A stretch of DNA of 64,000 bases from Batkoa obscura. Its lineage: Eukaryota; Entomophthoromycota; Entomophthoromycetes; Entomophthorales; Batkoaceae. Positions within the stretch are counted from its first letter, which is position 1. Every line of letters begins with the position of its first letter. The stretch covers positions 2,418,001-2,482,000 of the forward strand of contig JASVEC010000001.1 in assembly GCA_030770535.1 (NCBI GenBank). The letters are read 5' to 3'. A program made the translations under genes and the position numbers. Shown piece after piece: positions 49,303 through 59,477 of this stretch. The notes under the pieces were generated by a model. The model was not told where the DNA came from, ran no database searches, and saw only the letters and a list, made by a program, of their open reading frames with translations.

Positions 49303-50531
49303 ATAAATTAATAGGATTCTCGATATTTAAAATAAATATGTTTGAATTGGAATTGTCGAATTTAATTAAAAAAAAGTTAATAGTGAATGTAAATGTTAAA
49401 ATTATTTAACCGTTTAATATTGTCAAGTAGATTTTTATTAAGTTATAACAAACTACCAATGTCAATAAATATTACGAAGGTCGAAGAATTGAAGTTTTTG
49501 AGAATTGTTTACAAAAACAAATCAACTAATTTGATGAGTATAGGCCAAAAGCATAATTATAGATTAATAGTTTGAATATTCATAATCTATATATTCGAAG
49601 CATTATTTATAATATTTTAGGAGATTTTTTGTATTTAAATCTAATATAGGAAAGCTTATTATATTGTACTATATTGCTCTAAATACCATTTATAGTATGT
49701 TTGTTCTCATAGTTTACAGTTAAAGAATATCAAGTTATATTCATTTGATCAATAAACAAAATGAAATGAAGAAACATCAAACAAAAGTTCATTTAAATTT
49801 CATTTTAGTATAATTACTTAAACTATATTTAAAGCTTTTATTTCTCAAATACCAAATGTTCAATAATAATGCTCTTACCATAATATTTTCATTTTTTAAG
49901 GAATTTAAAATTTAATAAATATTAGATAAATGTTTGAAATACAAAAGCATGCCCATATAAATAAGTAGTATTAATCTTTTGTTCATTTCAAATTTTGATT
50001 TTTCATAACAATTTGGTCAATTATTAAATAAATTTCTTGGTCTATATAATATATGAATTTCAAATCTACTATTTATTAAACTACATAATAAATATTGATT
50101 AAAATACATAGGTCAATCTTTATATTTCAATATTATATATTTAAATTTAAATTTGGAAATTTCTAGTAATTTTAAATGATCAATTTTATGTTGAAGATTA
50201 AAGCTCAATAATTGATTTTTGATCTAATTTGATTTAATAAAATAAAATTATGAAGTGTTTAGAATTAGTTTATAATAGTAATCATAGTCAAAATTTCAAT
50301 AATATTTAATATAGTTTAACAAACAATAGATTTGAGGTATATTGGGCTATGGGGATTAATTATCTAGTATCAATCAAGTTATAAAAATTAAATAACACAT
50401 AATTTGAAGAGATTATAGGATAGCTATCGCTTTTTTACTATTTAAAACCAGTCAAATTAAATTAAACTTAAGCTATAGTGATTTGTTTTTAAACAAATTT
50501 CAAACTATTCACATCAAAATTTTAAATTGTA
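49303..50531. other. intergenic, 1.2 kb
   Basis: Very AT-rich; only a weak 60-codon ORF near 49.4 kb. No repeats of the MITE family. Confidence 0.5.
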
Positions 50532-51944
50532 ATGGAATATACTATAGTGGAATATAATCCTAATTTGCCGTTTAAACGAGGCCGAGTCAAGCTAAAGAAT
50601 CAAAAAAGTAGGATGGAGGTGATATTTGACAAGATTCAACTAATTGAAAACTATTTACTAAAATTGAAACTAATTAGCGACGTTAACGGAAATCAATCAA
50701 GAGAGGATAATCATAGAAACAACCATAGCAATCTTTACAACTATTTAGTATGGGTTATATCAGTATTAAAGGATAGTAATACACTTAATGATAATAGTAA
50801 TAAAATAAATATTATTACTTCCAAGTTTATCAAAGATTGGAATGAAACTACATGTCAACATTTTCTCAATTCTGATATTATATTAAAAAAAGAATGTGAA
50901 CTAAATATTCTTGGCTTTAATGGAAGTTTTATTGAATCGGAAATTATGCATTACTTTAAAAAGACAGATCCGTTTATGTTTTGGAGTAATACTTGTTATT
51001 TAACTTCTATATTCAAAAATAAAGGGAATAATAATTTAAAACTAGCATTTTTATTAATTTTTTTAAGGTTTGGTAGTAAAAAGAACCAACAAGGAAGTCA
51101 ATGGGTTTATCAAAGGCTTAAAAAGGAAGTGTCCAGCCTATATTTAATGCAAACCTTTGAGAATTTATTAACACTAGTTTTGTTAGCTTTTTATGAACTT
51201 TCATACAATCATATTTTTAAATTTAAAGCTAGATTATCAGCAGCTATCAATTACGCACAAACTTTAGAATTGTATAAATTAAGTTCAAGTGAGGTGGAAT
51301 TTAATGTCAAAAACAACACTCAGCTTTCTCTCTATAAAAAAATATGGCATAATTTACTATTAGTATCCTTTACTCTTGGGACTTGTTTGGATGAAAAGGC
51401 AGTATGTTATTCATTTGATGATATTCAGTTTAAAGCTTTAATTCAGGAAAACAATGTTACCCCCTTCAAAGTTTATTTTCCAGTTTCTAAGTTTGAATCT
51501 CTAATTGTAATTCAACAAGCTCAAGCTAATCCTAAAAGGATTTATACAACATATAAACAGTTATTTCATTTGGTTGATATTACACGAGCTAAAATAAAAA
51601 ACATACCACTAAATTATCTTAGATTCATGTTGGATACTACCGAAGAAAAACAAATACCCTATCTTTCTGAATATGCTTTAAACCGAATTAAACAATTCCA
51701 TCCTACCCTTAACTTAAATTTAATTCACAGTAAAATTGAAAAAATAGCTTTCTGGTTAAACAAATATCACCTTACTGAAAATTGGTTAACTTTTGGTCCA
51801 ACTATGGCCCTTTCATTGTATCTTTGCATGATTACACCTCCAATTAGCTTTAACATCGTTTTGATTCCTATTCTAAACTTTTTAGAAATGGGTCCTATAG
51901 CTAATATATGTTATGATCAGATCCTTATTCATTCTTCATTTTAG
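50532..51944 (+). CDS. fungal transcription-factor-like protein lacking its zinc cluster
   Basis: 470 aa, single exon. It reads like the part of a Zn2Cys6 factor that follows the DNA-binding domain. YNPNLPFKRGRVKLKNQKSR resembles the linker after the last Cys, then a short helix (RMEVIFDKIQLIENYLLKLK) fits the dimerisation coil. The rest resembles the helical fungal-TF middle homology region: FIESEIMHYFKKTDPFMFWS, YELSYNHIFKFKARLSAAIN and LYKKIWHNLLLVSFTLGTCL. No Cys6 cluster lies in frame upstream and I see no spliced exon that supplies one. It may be a truncated paralog or a regulator without DNA binding. Confidence 0.6.
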   Translation: MEYTIVEYNPNLPFKRGRVKLKNQKSRMEVIFDKIQLIENYLLKLKLISDVNGNQSREDNHRNNHSNLYNYLVWVISVLKDSNTLNDNSNKINIITSKFIKDWNETTCQHFLNSDIILKKECELNILGFNGSFIESEIMHYFKKTDPFMFWSNTCYLTSIFKNKGNNNLKLAFLLIFLRFGSKKNQQGSQWVYQRLKKEVSSLYLMQTFENLLTLVLLAFYELSYNHIFKFKARLSAAINYAQTLELYKLSSSEVEFNVKNNTQLSLYKKIWHNLLLVSFTLGTCLDEKAVCYSFDDIQFKALIQENNVTPFKVYFPVSKFESLIVIQQAQANPKRIYTTYKQLFHLVDITRAKIKNIPLNYLRFMLDTTEEKQIPYLSEYALNRIKQFHPTLNLNLIHSKIEKIAFWLNKYHLTENWLTFGPTMALSLYLCMITPPISFNIVLIPILNFLEMGPIANICYDQILIHSSF

Positions 51945-52572
51945 AATAAATAATTGTAATAGTATAAACTTGTTTTTATATATACTTATTTAATTTGTAA
52001 TGCTATGTAAATATATTTAAATAGTCTTGATCAGGTGAAAGTAACAGCTTCAAATGAAGATTACAACTAATAACTAGAATAACTTTTTAACAACTAATTT
52101 ATATATGATTTAAGAATACTCACTTTACAAATTTTTAGTTTTTATATTGAAATAATTCAATCATACTATCTGTATCAATACTTTACAAGTAAATAGAAAG
52201 TAAACCATTATTTTGATTTACTATTGGCATTTGAAATTGATTGCAATATTATTTAACATTTTATTTAAATACAACTATTAAAATAAATAGGTTAAATATT
52301 CAACATTGGTTCGATTTACGCAAATCGGAGTAAGTTACAGCTAGTAAAATCGCAAAATTAGGATTCGATGTTAGCCAATCAATTTAGGCCTAATTCTTAG
52401 ATTATCGATCTAATCCTGATAAGATTAAATGGGTGATTGGAGGAAACATTTAAAGTATTGACATCAAATAATTGCTAATTCAATTCTTCAAGTTACTTGT
52501 GGGTTTATTTGACCATAAAGTAATTGACTATATATTGGATTTGTACGATAAACTAATTATTATTTTATTAGA
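51945..52572. other. intergenic, contains a degraded nuclease-like remnant
   Basis: About 630 bp before SDHA. The stretch near 52.3-52.45 kb has protein-like content (separate entry). The remainder is AT-rich and empty. Confidence 0.45.
52313..52445 (+). pseudogene. remnant of a YqaJ-like (phage-type) endonuclease domain
   Basis: Translated pieces recall the N-terminal motif of YqaJ/lambda-exonuclease-type recombinases: WFDLRKSE and VTASKIAKLGFD, then DYRSNPDKIKW. Family members occur in viruses and mobile elements. The copy here is a short broken fossil with several breaks and no flanking element parts that I can see. Age unknown, probably old. Confidence 0.4.
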
Positions 52573-54969
52573 ATGATTAGAACACTATCAAAGAAATTTT
52601 GTTTAAAAGTAAGTATATATGTTATATATAATTATACTTGTTATTAACTAACAACAACTAATTTAATTATTATATTCAATAGTCTCAAAGTAAGTAGTTT
52701 TTATTTTTTTTAAAATGATAGACTAATAGCACTGTATAGAGTCTTTAATTAAAGCTTCTGGGTTTCATAACTCCTCAACATCATATAAGATTTTTGGCTC
52801 ACAGCCATTAAATGCAAAGTCAGCAGAAGTAATTTCTATTAAATGTACAACAAATCCAAAGTAATAAACTTATTCTTTTAGTCTTTATTAAAAGATTATC
52901 CAATTATTGATCATCAGTATGATGCTGTAGTGGTTGGTGCTGGTGGTGCTGGTTTACGTGCTGCTTTTGGTTTAGCTGAAGCTGGTTTTAAAACCGCATG
53001 TATTACTAAACTCTTCCCTACTCGCTCACATACTGTAGCTGCCCAAGTAATCTAAATTACCATTATTACTATCAAACTTACTTACAATTTAAAGGGTGGT
53101 ATTAATGCTGCTTTAGGAAATATGGGAAAAGATGACTGGAGATGGCATATGTATGATACTGTTAAAGGCTCTGATTGGTTAGGTAACTTCTATTATTTAT
53201 CAAGATTTCATATATCAAAACAAATTAGGTGACCAAGACGCTATTCATTATATGTGTCGTGAAGCACCTAACACTGTTATCGAACTTGAACATTATGGTG
53301 TACCTTTTTCTCGTACTGAAGAAGGCAAAGTCTATCAGCGTGCTTTTGGTGGTCAAAGTTTAGATTATGGAAAAGGTAGAGCTATGACAAAACTATTATA
53401 TTTAACTAATAATAAAATAATTAGGTGGACAAGCTCATCGTTGTTGTGCTGTAGCCGATAGAACTGGTCATGCTATTTTGCATACATTATATGGACAATC
53501 TTTACGTTATGATACCACTTACTTTATTGAATACTTTGCTTTAGATTTAATCATGGAAGATGGTGAATGTAAAGGTGTTATTGCTTTAAATATGGAAGAC
53601 GGTACTCTTCATCGTTTCCAATCTCATCAAACTGTACTTGCTACTGGTGGTTACGGTCGTGCTTACTTTTCTTGTACTTCTGCTCATACCTGTACTGGTG
53701 ATGGTAATGCTATGGTTGCACGTGCTGGTCTTCCACTTCAAGATCTTGAATTTGTTCAATTTCACCCTACCGGTATTTATGGATCTGGATGTTTAATCAC
53801 TGAGGGTATTAATTTATTTCATATATTTGATAATAATTTTAATTGTAAATTTAGGCTCTCGTGGTGAAGGAGGTTATCTTCTCAACAGTGAAGGAGAACG
53901 ATTCATGACACGTTATGCTCCAACCGCTAAGGATCTTGCTTCTCGTGACGTTGTATCACGTTCAATGACAATGGAAATCCGTGATGGTCGTGGTGTTGGA
54001 CCTGAAGGTGATCATATTTACCTCCAACTTTCCCATTTACCTGCTGAAATTCTTCGTGAACGTCTCCCTGGTATTTCAGAAACTGCTGCTATTTTCGCTG
54101 GTGTTGATGTTACTAAAGAACCAATTCCAGTCATCCCAACTGTCCATTATAACATGGGTGGTATCCCTACCCTTTACACTGGTGAAGTAATTGATCATAA
54201 GGTAAAATTAATATATAATATTGTAGAATAATAATTGAATTACATATATTAGAACGGTAAAGATACTATTGTCCCTGGTTTATACGCTGCTGGTGAAGCT
54301 GGATGTGTATCAGTCCATGGTGCTAATCGTCTTGGTGCTAACTCTTTGCTTGATATTGTTGTCTTTGGACGTGCCTGTGCTCTTCACATCGCTGAAAACA
54401 ATAAACCAGGTAAACCACATAAACCACTTTCACCTACTGCTGGCGCTGAAACTATATCTGAACTTCATAAGCTTCGTATGGCTGATGGTAAACACAGCAC
54501 TGCTGATATCCGCCTTAAAATGCAAAAGACTATGCAAAGGGATGCTGCTGTTTTCCGTACTCAAGAATCTCTTGATGAAGGTTCAGTTAACATAATGAAG
54601 GTCAATGAATTATTTAAAGATGTTAAAGTAACAGATCGTACAATGATTTGGAATACTGATTTGGTTGAGACATGGGAACTCAAGAATTTACTTACAAATG
54701 CTTGTCAAACTATGATTTCAGCTGCCGCTCGTAAAGAATCAAGAGGTGCTCATGCCCGTGAAGATTTCCAGGTATGTTATACATAACTATAATAATAATT
54801 TTTATATTAATTTTTGTAGAAACGTGATGATGTTGAATGGATGAAACATACCATTTCTCGTCAAGATCCAGAGACTGGTAAAGTAGAATTAGAATACCGT
54901 GGAGTCCAAGCAAATACTTTAGATGAAAATGAATGCAAATCTGTACCTCCATTTGAGCGTAAATACTAA
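52573..54969 (+). CDS. succinate dehydrogenase flavoprotein subunit (SDHA)
   Basis: Complex II subunit that oxidises succinate to fumarate with covalent FAD. Ten exons (52573-52608, 52683-52689, 52740-52828, 52882-53046, 53095-53182, 53229-53375, 53425-53805, 53855-54201, 54253-54771, 54820-54969) give 642 aa. The presequence begins [15 protein letters not shown]-binding motif is [20 protein letters not shown]; the flavinylated His is in [12 protein letters not shown]. Substrate-site marks include [31 protein letters not shown] and [13 protein letters not shown]. The C-terminus ends SVPPFERKY. Exon 2 is only 7 nt (TCTCAAA). It is required: skipping it puts a stop right after exon 1. Confidence 0.97.
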
Positions 54970-55196
54970 TTTTATATTTTAAAACTTGATTAAAATAAAC
55001 GTTGAATAAAAAATAATTTTAAAAAATAATATTTACAACTAAAAATCATTAATTTATTATAATATCTTTTTAAATATTCAAATAATGATATTTAACGAAT
55101 TTGTTAAATACAATTTGTTTTTGTCATTATTTATCATGAATTTATATTTTAAAAACCAAAAAAAAAAGAGCTAATTTTATTTCAAAAAAAAACAAA

Positions 55197-56403
55197 ATGA
55201 TGAAACAAATATCAAGATTTGAGCCAAACCATGACGACTTGGTACATTCACTAAGCTATGATTTTTATGGGACTAAATTAGCGTCTTGTTCAACAGATCA
55301 AAAGATTAAAGTTTACTCTTTTAATTCAACAAAGTTATCTTGGGTGTTATCTGAAAGCTGGAAAGTAGTAGTTTTATTTATTATTAATTTAAATCATTAA
55401 TATTTAGGCACATGAAGCAACCATATTAAAAGTATGCTGGGCTCATCCTGAGTTTGGTACCATTATAGCTTCTTGTTCAGCAGATAGAACTGTTAGAATA
55501 TTTGAGGAGACTTTAGTGGAACATAATTATAATAATTTATCTGGAACAACGAATAATAAGAGATGGGTAGAAAGAGCTAAGTTAATAGAGTCAAGAGGCC
55601 CAGTAATGGATATTCAGTTTGCGCCATCTCATTTAGGATTAAAATTGGTAATAGACATTTAATATTATTATCAATTGCTTATAAATAGGCAACTGTTTCC
55701 TGTGATGGTTATGTTAGGATCTATGAAGCTATGGATGTCATCAACTTAAATAACTGGAGTTGTATGGAAGAGATACCCATCGAAAATATACCAACCAATA
55801 AAGAAGGATTTCAAGAAGGGCTTTGTTTAGCTTGGTGTCACTCAAAGTTTTGTTCCCCACAAATAGCAGTTGGTTGTGGTCCAGACAACTGTGTTAAACT
55901 GCTTAGAAGCGACCAGTCAACGAATGGTAAGTTTCAATTTAAAGAAAAATTATTTGACCATGAAGGGCCAGTTCATTCTGTAAGTTGGGCACCTAACTTT
56001 GGTAGGTCGTTCGAGTTGATAGCTACTGGCAGTAAAGACACAAAAGTACGACTTTTTAAACTTTTTGATCCAACTTATTATGCTTCCAACTCAGAAAGTA
56101 CACTTAATTATGAGATTGATATTATTGCAAGTTTTAGTGAACATAGTATGGAAGTATGGAAGGTAGAGTTTAATATTTTAGGCACTATTTTAGCATCTTC
56201 AGGCGATGATGGTAAGGTGTTGCTGTATAAAGGTATTGATAAAATAAAACATCAATAGTTTAATTTTATTAAATTTATTTTTAGCTAGTCATGGAGTAGA
56301 TTGGAAATGTATGAGTATTATTTCTTCAGATACAAACCAGCAACCACCAAATCCAATGTCAAGTATCAACCATAATAATGGCTTTGATATTACCCAAGAA
56401 TAA
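55197..56403 (+). CDS. nucleoporin Seh1-like WD40 protein
   Basis: Seven-bladed-type WD40 protein of the Y-complex (Nup84/Nup107) and of the SEACIT/GATOR2 complex that regulates TORC1. Four exons (55197-55364, 55408-55647, 55689-56232, 56285-56403) give 356 aa. The start HDDLVHSLSYDFYGTKLASC is the Seh1 signature, followed by AHEATILKVCWAHPEFGTII and the Seh1-type RWVERAKLIESRGPVMDIQF. Further blades show LCLAWCHSKFCSPQIAVGCG, HEGPVHSVSWAPNFGRSFEL and FNILGTILASSGDDGKVLLY. Sec13 is the nearest alternative but lacks the RAKL/ESR segment. Two adjacent ATGs occur at the start; the first is used. Confidence 0.93.
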
Positions 56404-56572
56404 ATTAGTTTACAAATGAAATAAAAGTAAAATCATAAAATATCTTATATTATCTATTATATATATTGTTAATTTTATTTGTTGTTAAATATTAATGAAA
56501 TCAAAAATGAGCCAAATAATATTAAATCGATTTACATTATAATAATATAATAATATAATAATATATTTTAAT

Positions 56573-57736
56573 TTATTGATCTAATTGTTGACCAAGTTTA
56601 GAAACAATACCAACTACTTCATTACCAATTTCGTTGGTGATAGCATCAAGTGGAAGATCATTAGCATCATAACCAAATGGATTCTCAATTTCTTGACCTA
56701 TAGCATCAATACCATATAGGGTAAATGCTACAATAGAAATAATTGGTACAGCATAGTATTTAAGCTCAGTGAGTGTAAAAGGCAAAAAGAGCAAATAAAG
56801 AGTTACAGCTTGCTTCAAATGAATAAGGTAAGCAAGTGGAATAGGAGTACGCATAATGCGTTCTAAGCCAGATAAAGAGTCAACTAAACTAGTCAAATAC
56901 CCATTCATAGCATTGTTAGTTTGAGGATCAATTAAATTACTTTGACGTTTAGAAAATACATATTTGTTAATATAGAATATAATATCAATTGGTAAATTAA
57001 CTGATACAGCATCAGAATCAACCTTAAGCGAAGCAGTATCAGAATTGAAAGAGCCATAACCAGATTGATGAAACTTACGTTGTGTTAATACATTATTTTC
57101 TTTAGTTCCAAAATCATTGACACTAGTAAGATTTGGTAAGCTAGTAGGTTCATGAGTTGGCCCTCCGTAGGTCATATCAACTGGTTGGAATTTTTCAGAG
57201 CGAATATCAACTGGAAGTAAATGATCCAACTCTTGATGACGAGATTCAAGCTCATCTCTCAAATAATGCTTAGTTGCTAACGCAAATGCTATAGTATACT
57301 TCATGACATCCATCTTTTCCCATATGTCATTATTATTTTGTGTAGGAATCATATAAATTCCTCTAACTAAGTTTCTTATGCTAGATTTGATAACAGTCCA
57401 TAAACGACGCCCTTCATAATACCTGTCATAAGCAGTATTTGTACGAAATACTAATAGTAAACCAACAACAACAGAAAGGGAAGGAACTAAAAATTATAGT
57501 TGAGTCAAATCTCAATAAATGATCAAATTTAGTTATTTACCTATACTATTTGGGAGGTTAACATGGTAAACATTTTGATTAATATAAATAATTAAAATTG
57601 TATAGAGGGTGGTAAAAATAACTGGAGTAATAACTGAAGGTATAACTGAACCAGTAAATCTAAAGAAATCTGGATAAGATATAATTTTTCTCTCTAATGT
57701 CGGAGATACATAAGAATTATCAAGCGAAATTGCCAT
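56573..57736 (-). CDS. bestrophin/UPF0187-family anion channel-like membrane protein
   Basis: Two exons (57736-57541, 57486-56573) give 369 aa. The start MAISLDNSYVSPTLERKIIS leads to TM1 (VITPVIFTTLYTILIIYI). Across the splice comes the family core SLSVVVGLLLVFRTNTAYDR then YYEGRRLW, matching bestrophin YDRWWEGR-type motifs. After a polar, disordered-looking insert of about 100 residues, the protein resumes with GLERIMRTPIPLAYLIHLKQ, a second TM pair, and GIDAIGQEIENPFGYDANDL, the bestrophin C-terminal signature. Fungal members are thought to be chloride channels of the plasma membrane or organelles. An in-frame TTG lies upstream; ATG 57736 is chosen. Confidence 0.92.
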
Positions 57737-58413
57737 TTTATTATACAAATAGTGTTAGATGCTAGCAATTAAATGGTTCAACAATGTTCATAAAATTTAA
57801 ATATCCACTGTTTAAATCATCTACTAAATTAAAGTAGAAAGCAATATGATTGGTCAACCAAAGAGCATGATACATTCAATTCAGATAATAATTTACTTGA
57901 TGGCATTAGAGTTGTTTTGTATAATAGTAACATTAAATATTTTTTATATTAATCCACTTTTAAATGTCTACTATACTACTAATATATATAGTATAATCTA
58001 AAATATTTGAATCTCTCTATCATAAAAACTGTTGGTCAAAAAAAATCTATCAATGAAAATACATTTGCGGCAATTAATTAAAAGTAATTAAAAAAAATTA
58101 TGGAGCATTTCTTGTCATAAAATATATTGAAGATACTCAACTCAACTAAAGCAGTAGTATAACAATACTTTATGTCATTATATAACTAGATATTAATAAA
58201 CTTTACCTTAGCTAAGCTTACTTTGAATACTACATATAATCTTTTCTTTGTTTAATACTTTGTAAAATTTCATTTGAATATTTAACGATACCACCAATCA
58301 AAGAATTCCAAAATAGGAAATTTCAGAATTAGAACATTAAAATTATAATTTATTGCCAATATAAATGTAACTTTAATAAAACTGATATCTTTTTTGTTAG
58401 TCTTTTAATTAAT
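57737..58413. other. divergent intergenic region
   Basis: About 680 bp between bestrophin and trypsin 2 starts; contains a TATA-like box for the latter. No gene. Confidence 0.4.
58360..58367 (+). promoter_or_regulatory. TATA-like box of trypsin 2
   Basis: TATAAATG 54 bp before the ATG. Weak consensus, but its spacing matches the other trypsin, HIS1 and the GPI-type gene at 28.3 kb. Confidence 0.35.
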
Positions 58414-59205
58414 ATGAACGCTTTTGTTTTATACTTACTCACTCTGGTCAGTGTAGTTTTATCACGTCCAAATCTTCGTATTGTCGGTGGTTCAGATGTT
58501 AGCAAACCATTTAAATACCCATTTATGGTCTCTATATTAAAGAATGACGTTCATATCTGTGGTGGAACTTTATATCATGGTAACATGGTAATAACTGCAG
58601 CTCATTGCTCACCAAAAAGTGGCCAAGTACATCTTCACAGTGCAGAGACCCATCGTCATAACCTTGAGCTTTTTTATAAAGAAGAAGGTGGTATGAAACA
58701 TCAAGTTGAATCCGTTTATACTAATTCAAGATTTGATCTTACTACTGGTGCACATGATATAGCAGTTTGGGAGTTAGATGCACCATTTAATAAAGAAGCT
58801 GGTATTGAGCTTGATGATGGAAGTATAAGTAATCAAACAGAATTTCCTCTTAAGTTTATTGGTTGGGGGATAACTGATACTAAAGAAGTTGCAACCATAT
58901 TACAAGAGGTTGTTTTACCAATTATTGACTTTGATAAGTGCAATAAAAAATATAACAATACTTTAATAAAACAAGCTCAATTTTGTACGATGGATAATGA
59001 ACAAAAAAAAGATGCTTGTCAAGGTGACTCTGGAGGCCCAGCTTTTGTAAAGCGAGGCAATAAGTTTATATTAGTAGGTGTTACTTCTTTTGGTGAAACA
59101 TGTGGCCATAGCGAGTTTCCAGGTGTCCAAACTCGTGTTTCTTCTTATAAAGGATTTATTGATGGCATTGTTAACATGACTAATAAAAATAAAACTGGAG
59201 TTTAA
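58414..59205 (+). CDS. secreted trypsin-like serine protease (S1A) 2
   Basis: 263 aa. A signal peptide (about residues 1-17) is followed by a very short pro-segment ending LR22, then mature IVGGSDV. The triad is TAAHC (His64), HDIAVW (Asp115) and GDSGGP (Ser206), with Asp200 at the base of the S1 pocket for Lys/Arg specificity. The closing part reads GVTSFGETCGHSEFPGVQTR. Same layout as trypsin 1 (shared GTLxHGNMVxTAAHC block) but with a much shorter pro-region and many substitutions, so an old duplication. Intronless. Secretion and nutrient acquisition or host-protein breakdown are likely. Confidence 0.96.
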   Translation: MNAFVLYLLTLVSVVLSRPNLRIVGGSDVSKPFKYPFMVSILKNDVHICGGTLYHGNMVITAAHCSPKSGQVHLHSAETHRHNLELFYKEEGGMKHQVESVYTNSRFDLTTGAHDIAVWELDAPFNKEAGIELDDGSISNQTEFPLKFIGWGITDTKEVATILQEVVLPIIDFDKCNKKYNNTLIKQAQFCTMDNEQKKDACQGDSGGPAFVKRGNKFILVGVTSFGETCGHSEFPGVQTRVSSYKGFIDGIVNMTNKNKTGV

Positions 59206-59477
59206 GTTCTGTATCAAAGGGACCCTTTTACTAAATTACTATACTTCATATTGTTTGTAACTAAAATATAAACCAAAAAATTAAACTATTTATAAATTAC
59301 AAAACTGTTTAGAATATTAATAAGATTAAAAATAAGTTAATACATTTGTGATAATCTAGTATTTTGATTTTATTAAAGTCCTTAAAAACTCAACTCTAAA
59401 CAAAGTCTGTTATTATTTTATTCAATCTATATCATTAAATCAAATCCTTTTATGCCAAAAGGATAATACCAGTTAAT

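Noticed and set aside
49393-49575. 60-codon ORF after ubiquitin-L40
   Set aside because: Begins with ATG and a basic, Leu-rich start that could pass for a presequence, but the rest has no recognisable domain or continuation.
53981-54595. Alternate-frame ORFs inside SDHA
   Set aside because: Overlap the certain SDHA exons and have Leu/Val-rich artefact composition.
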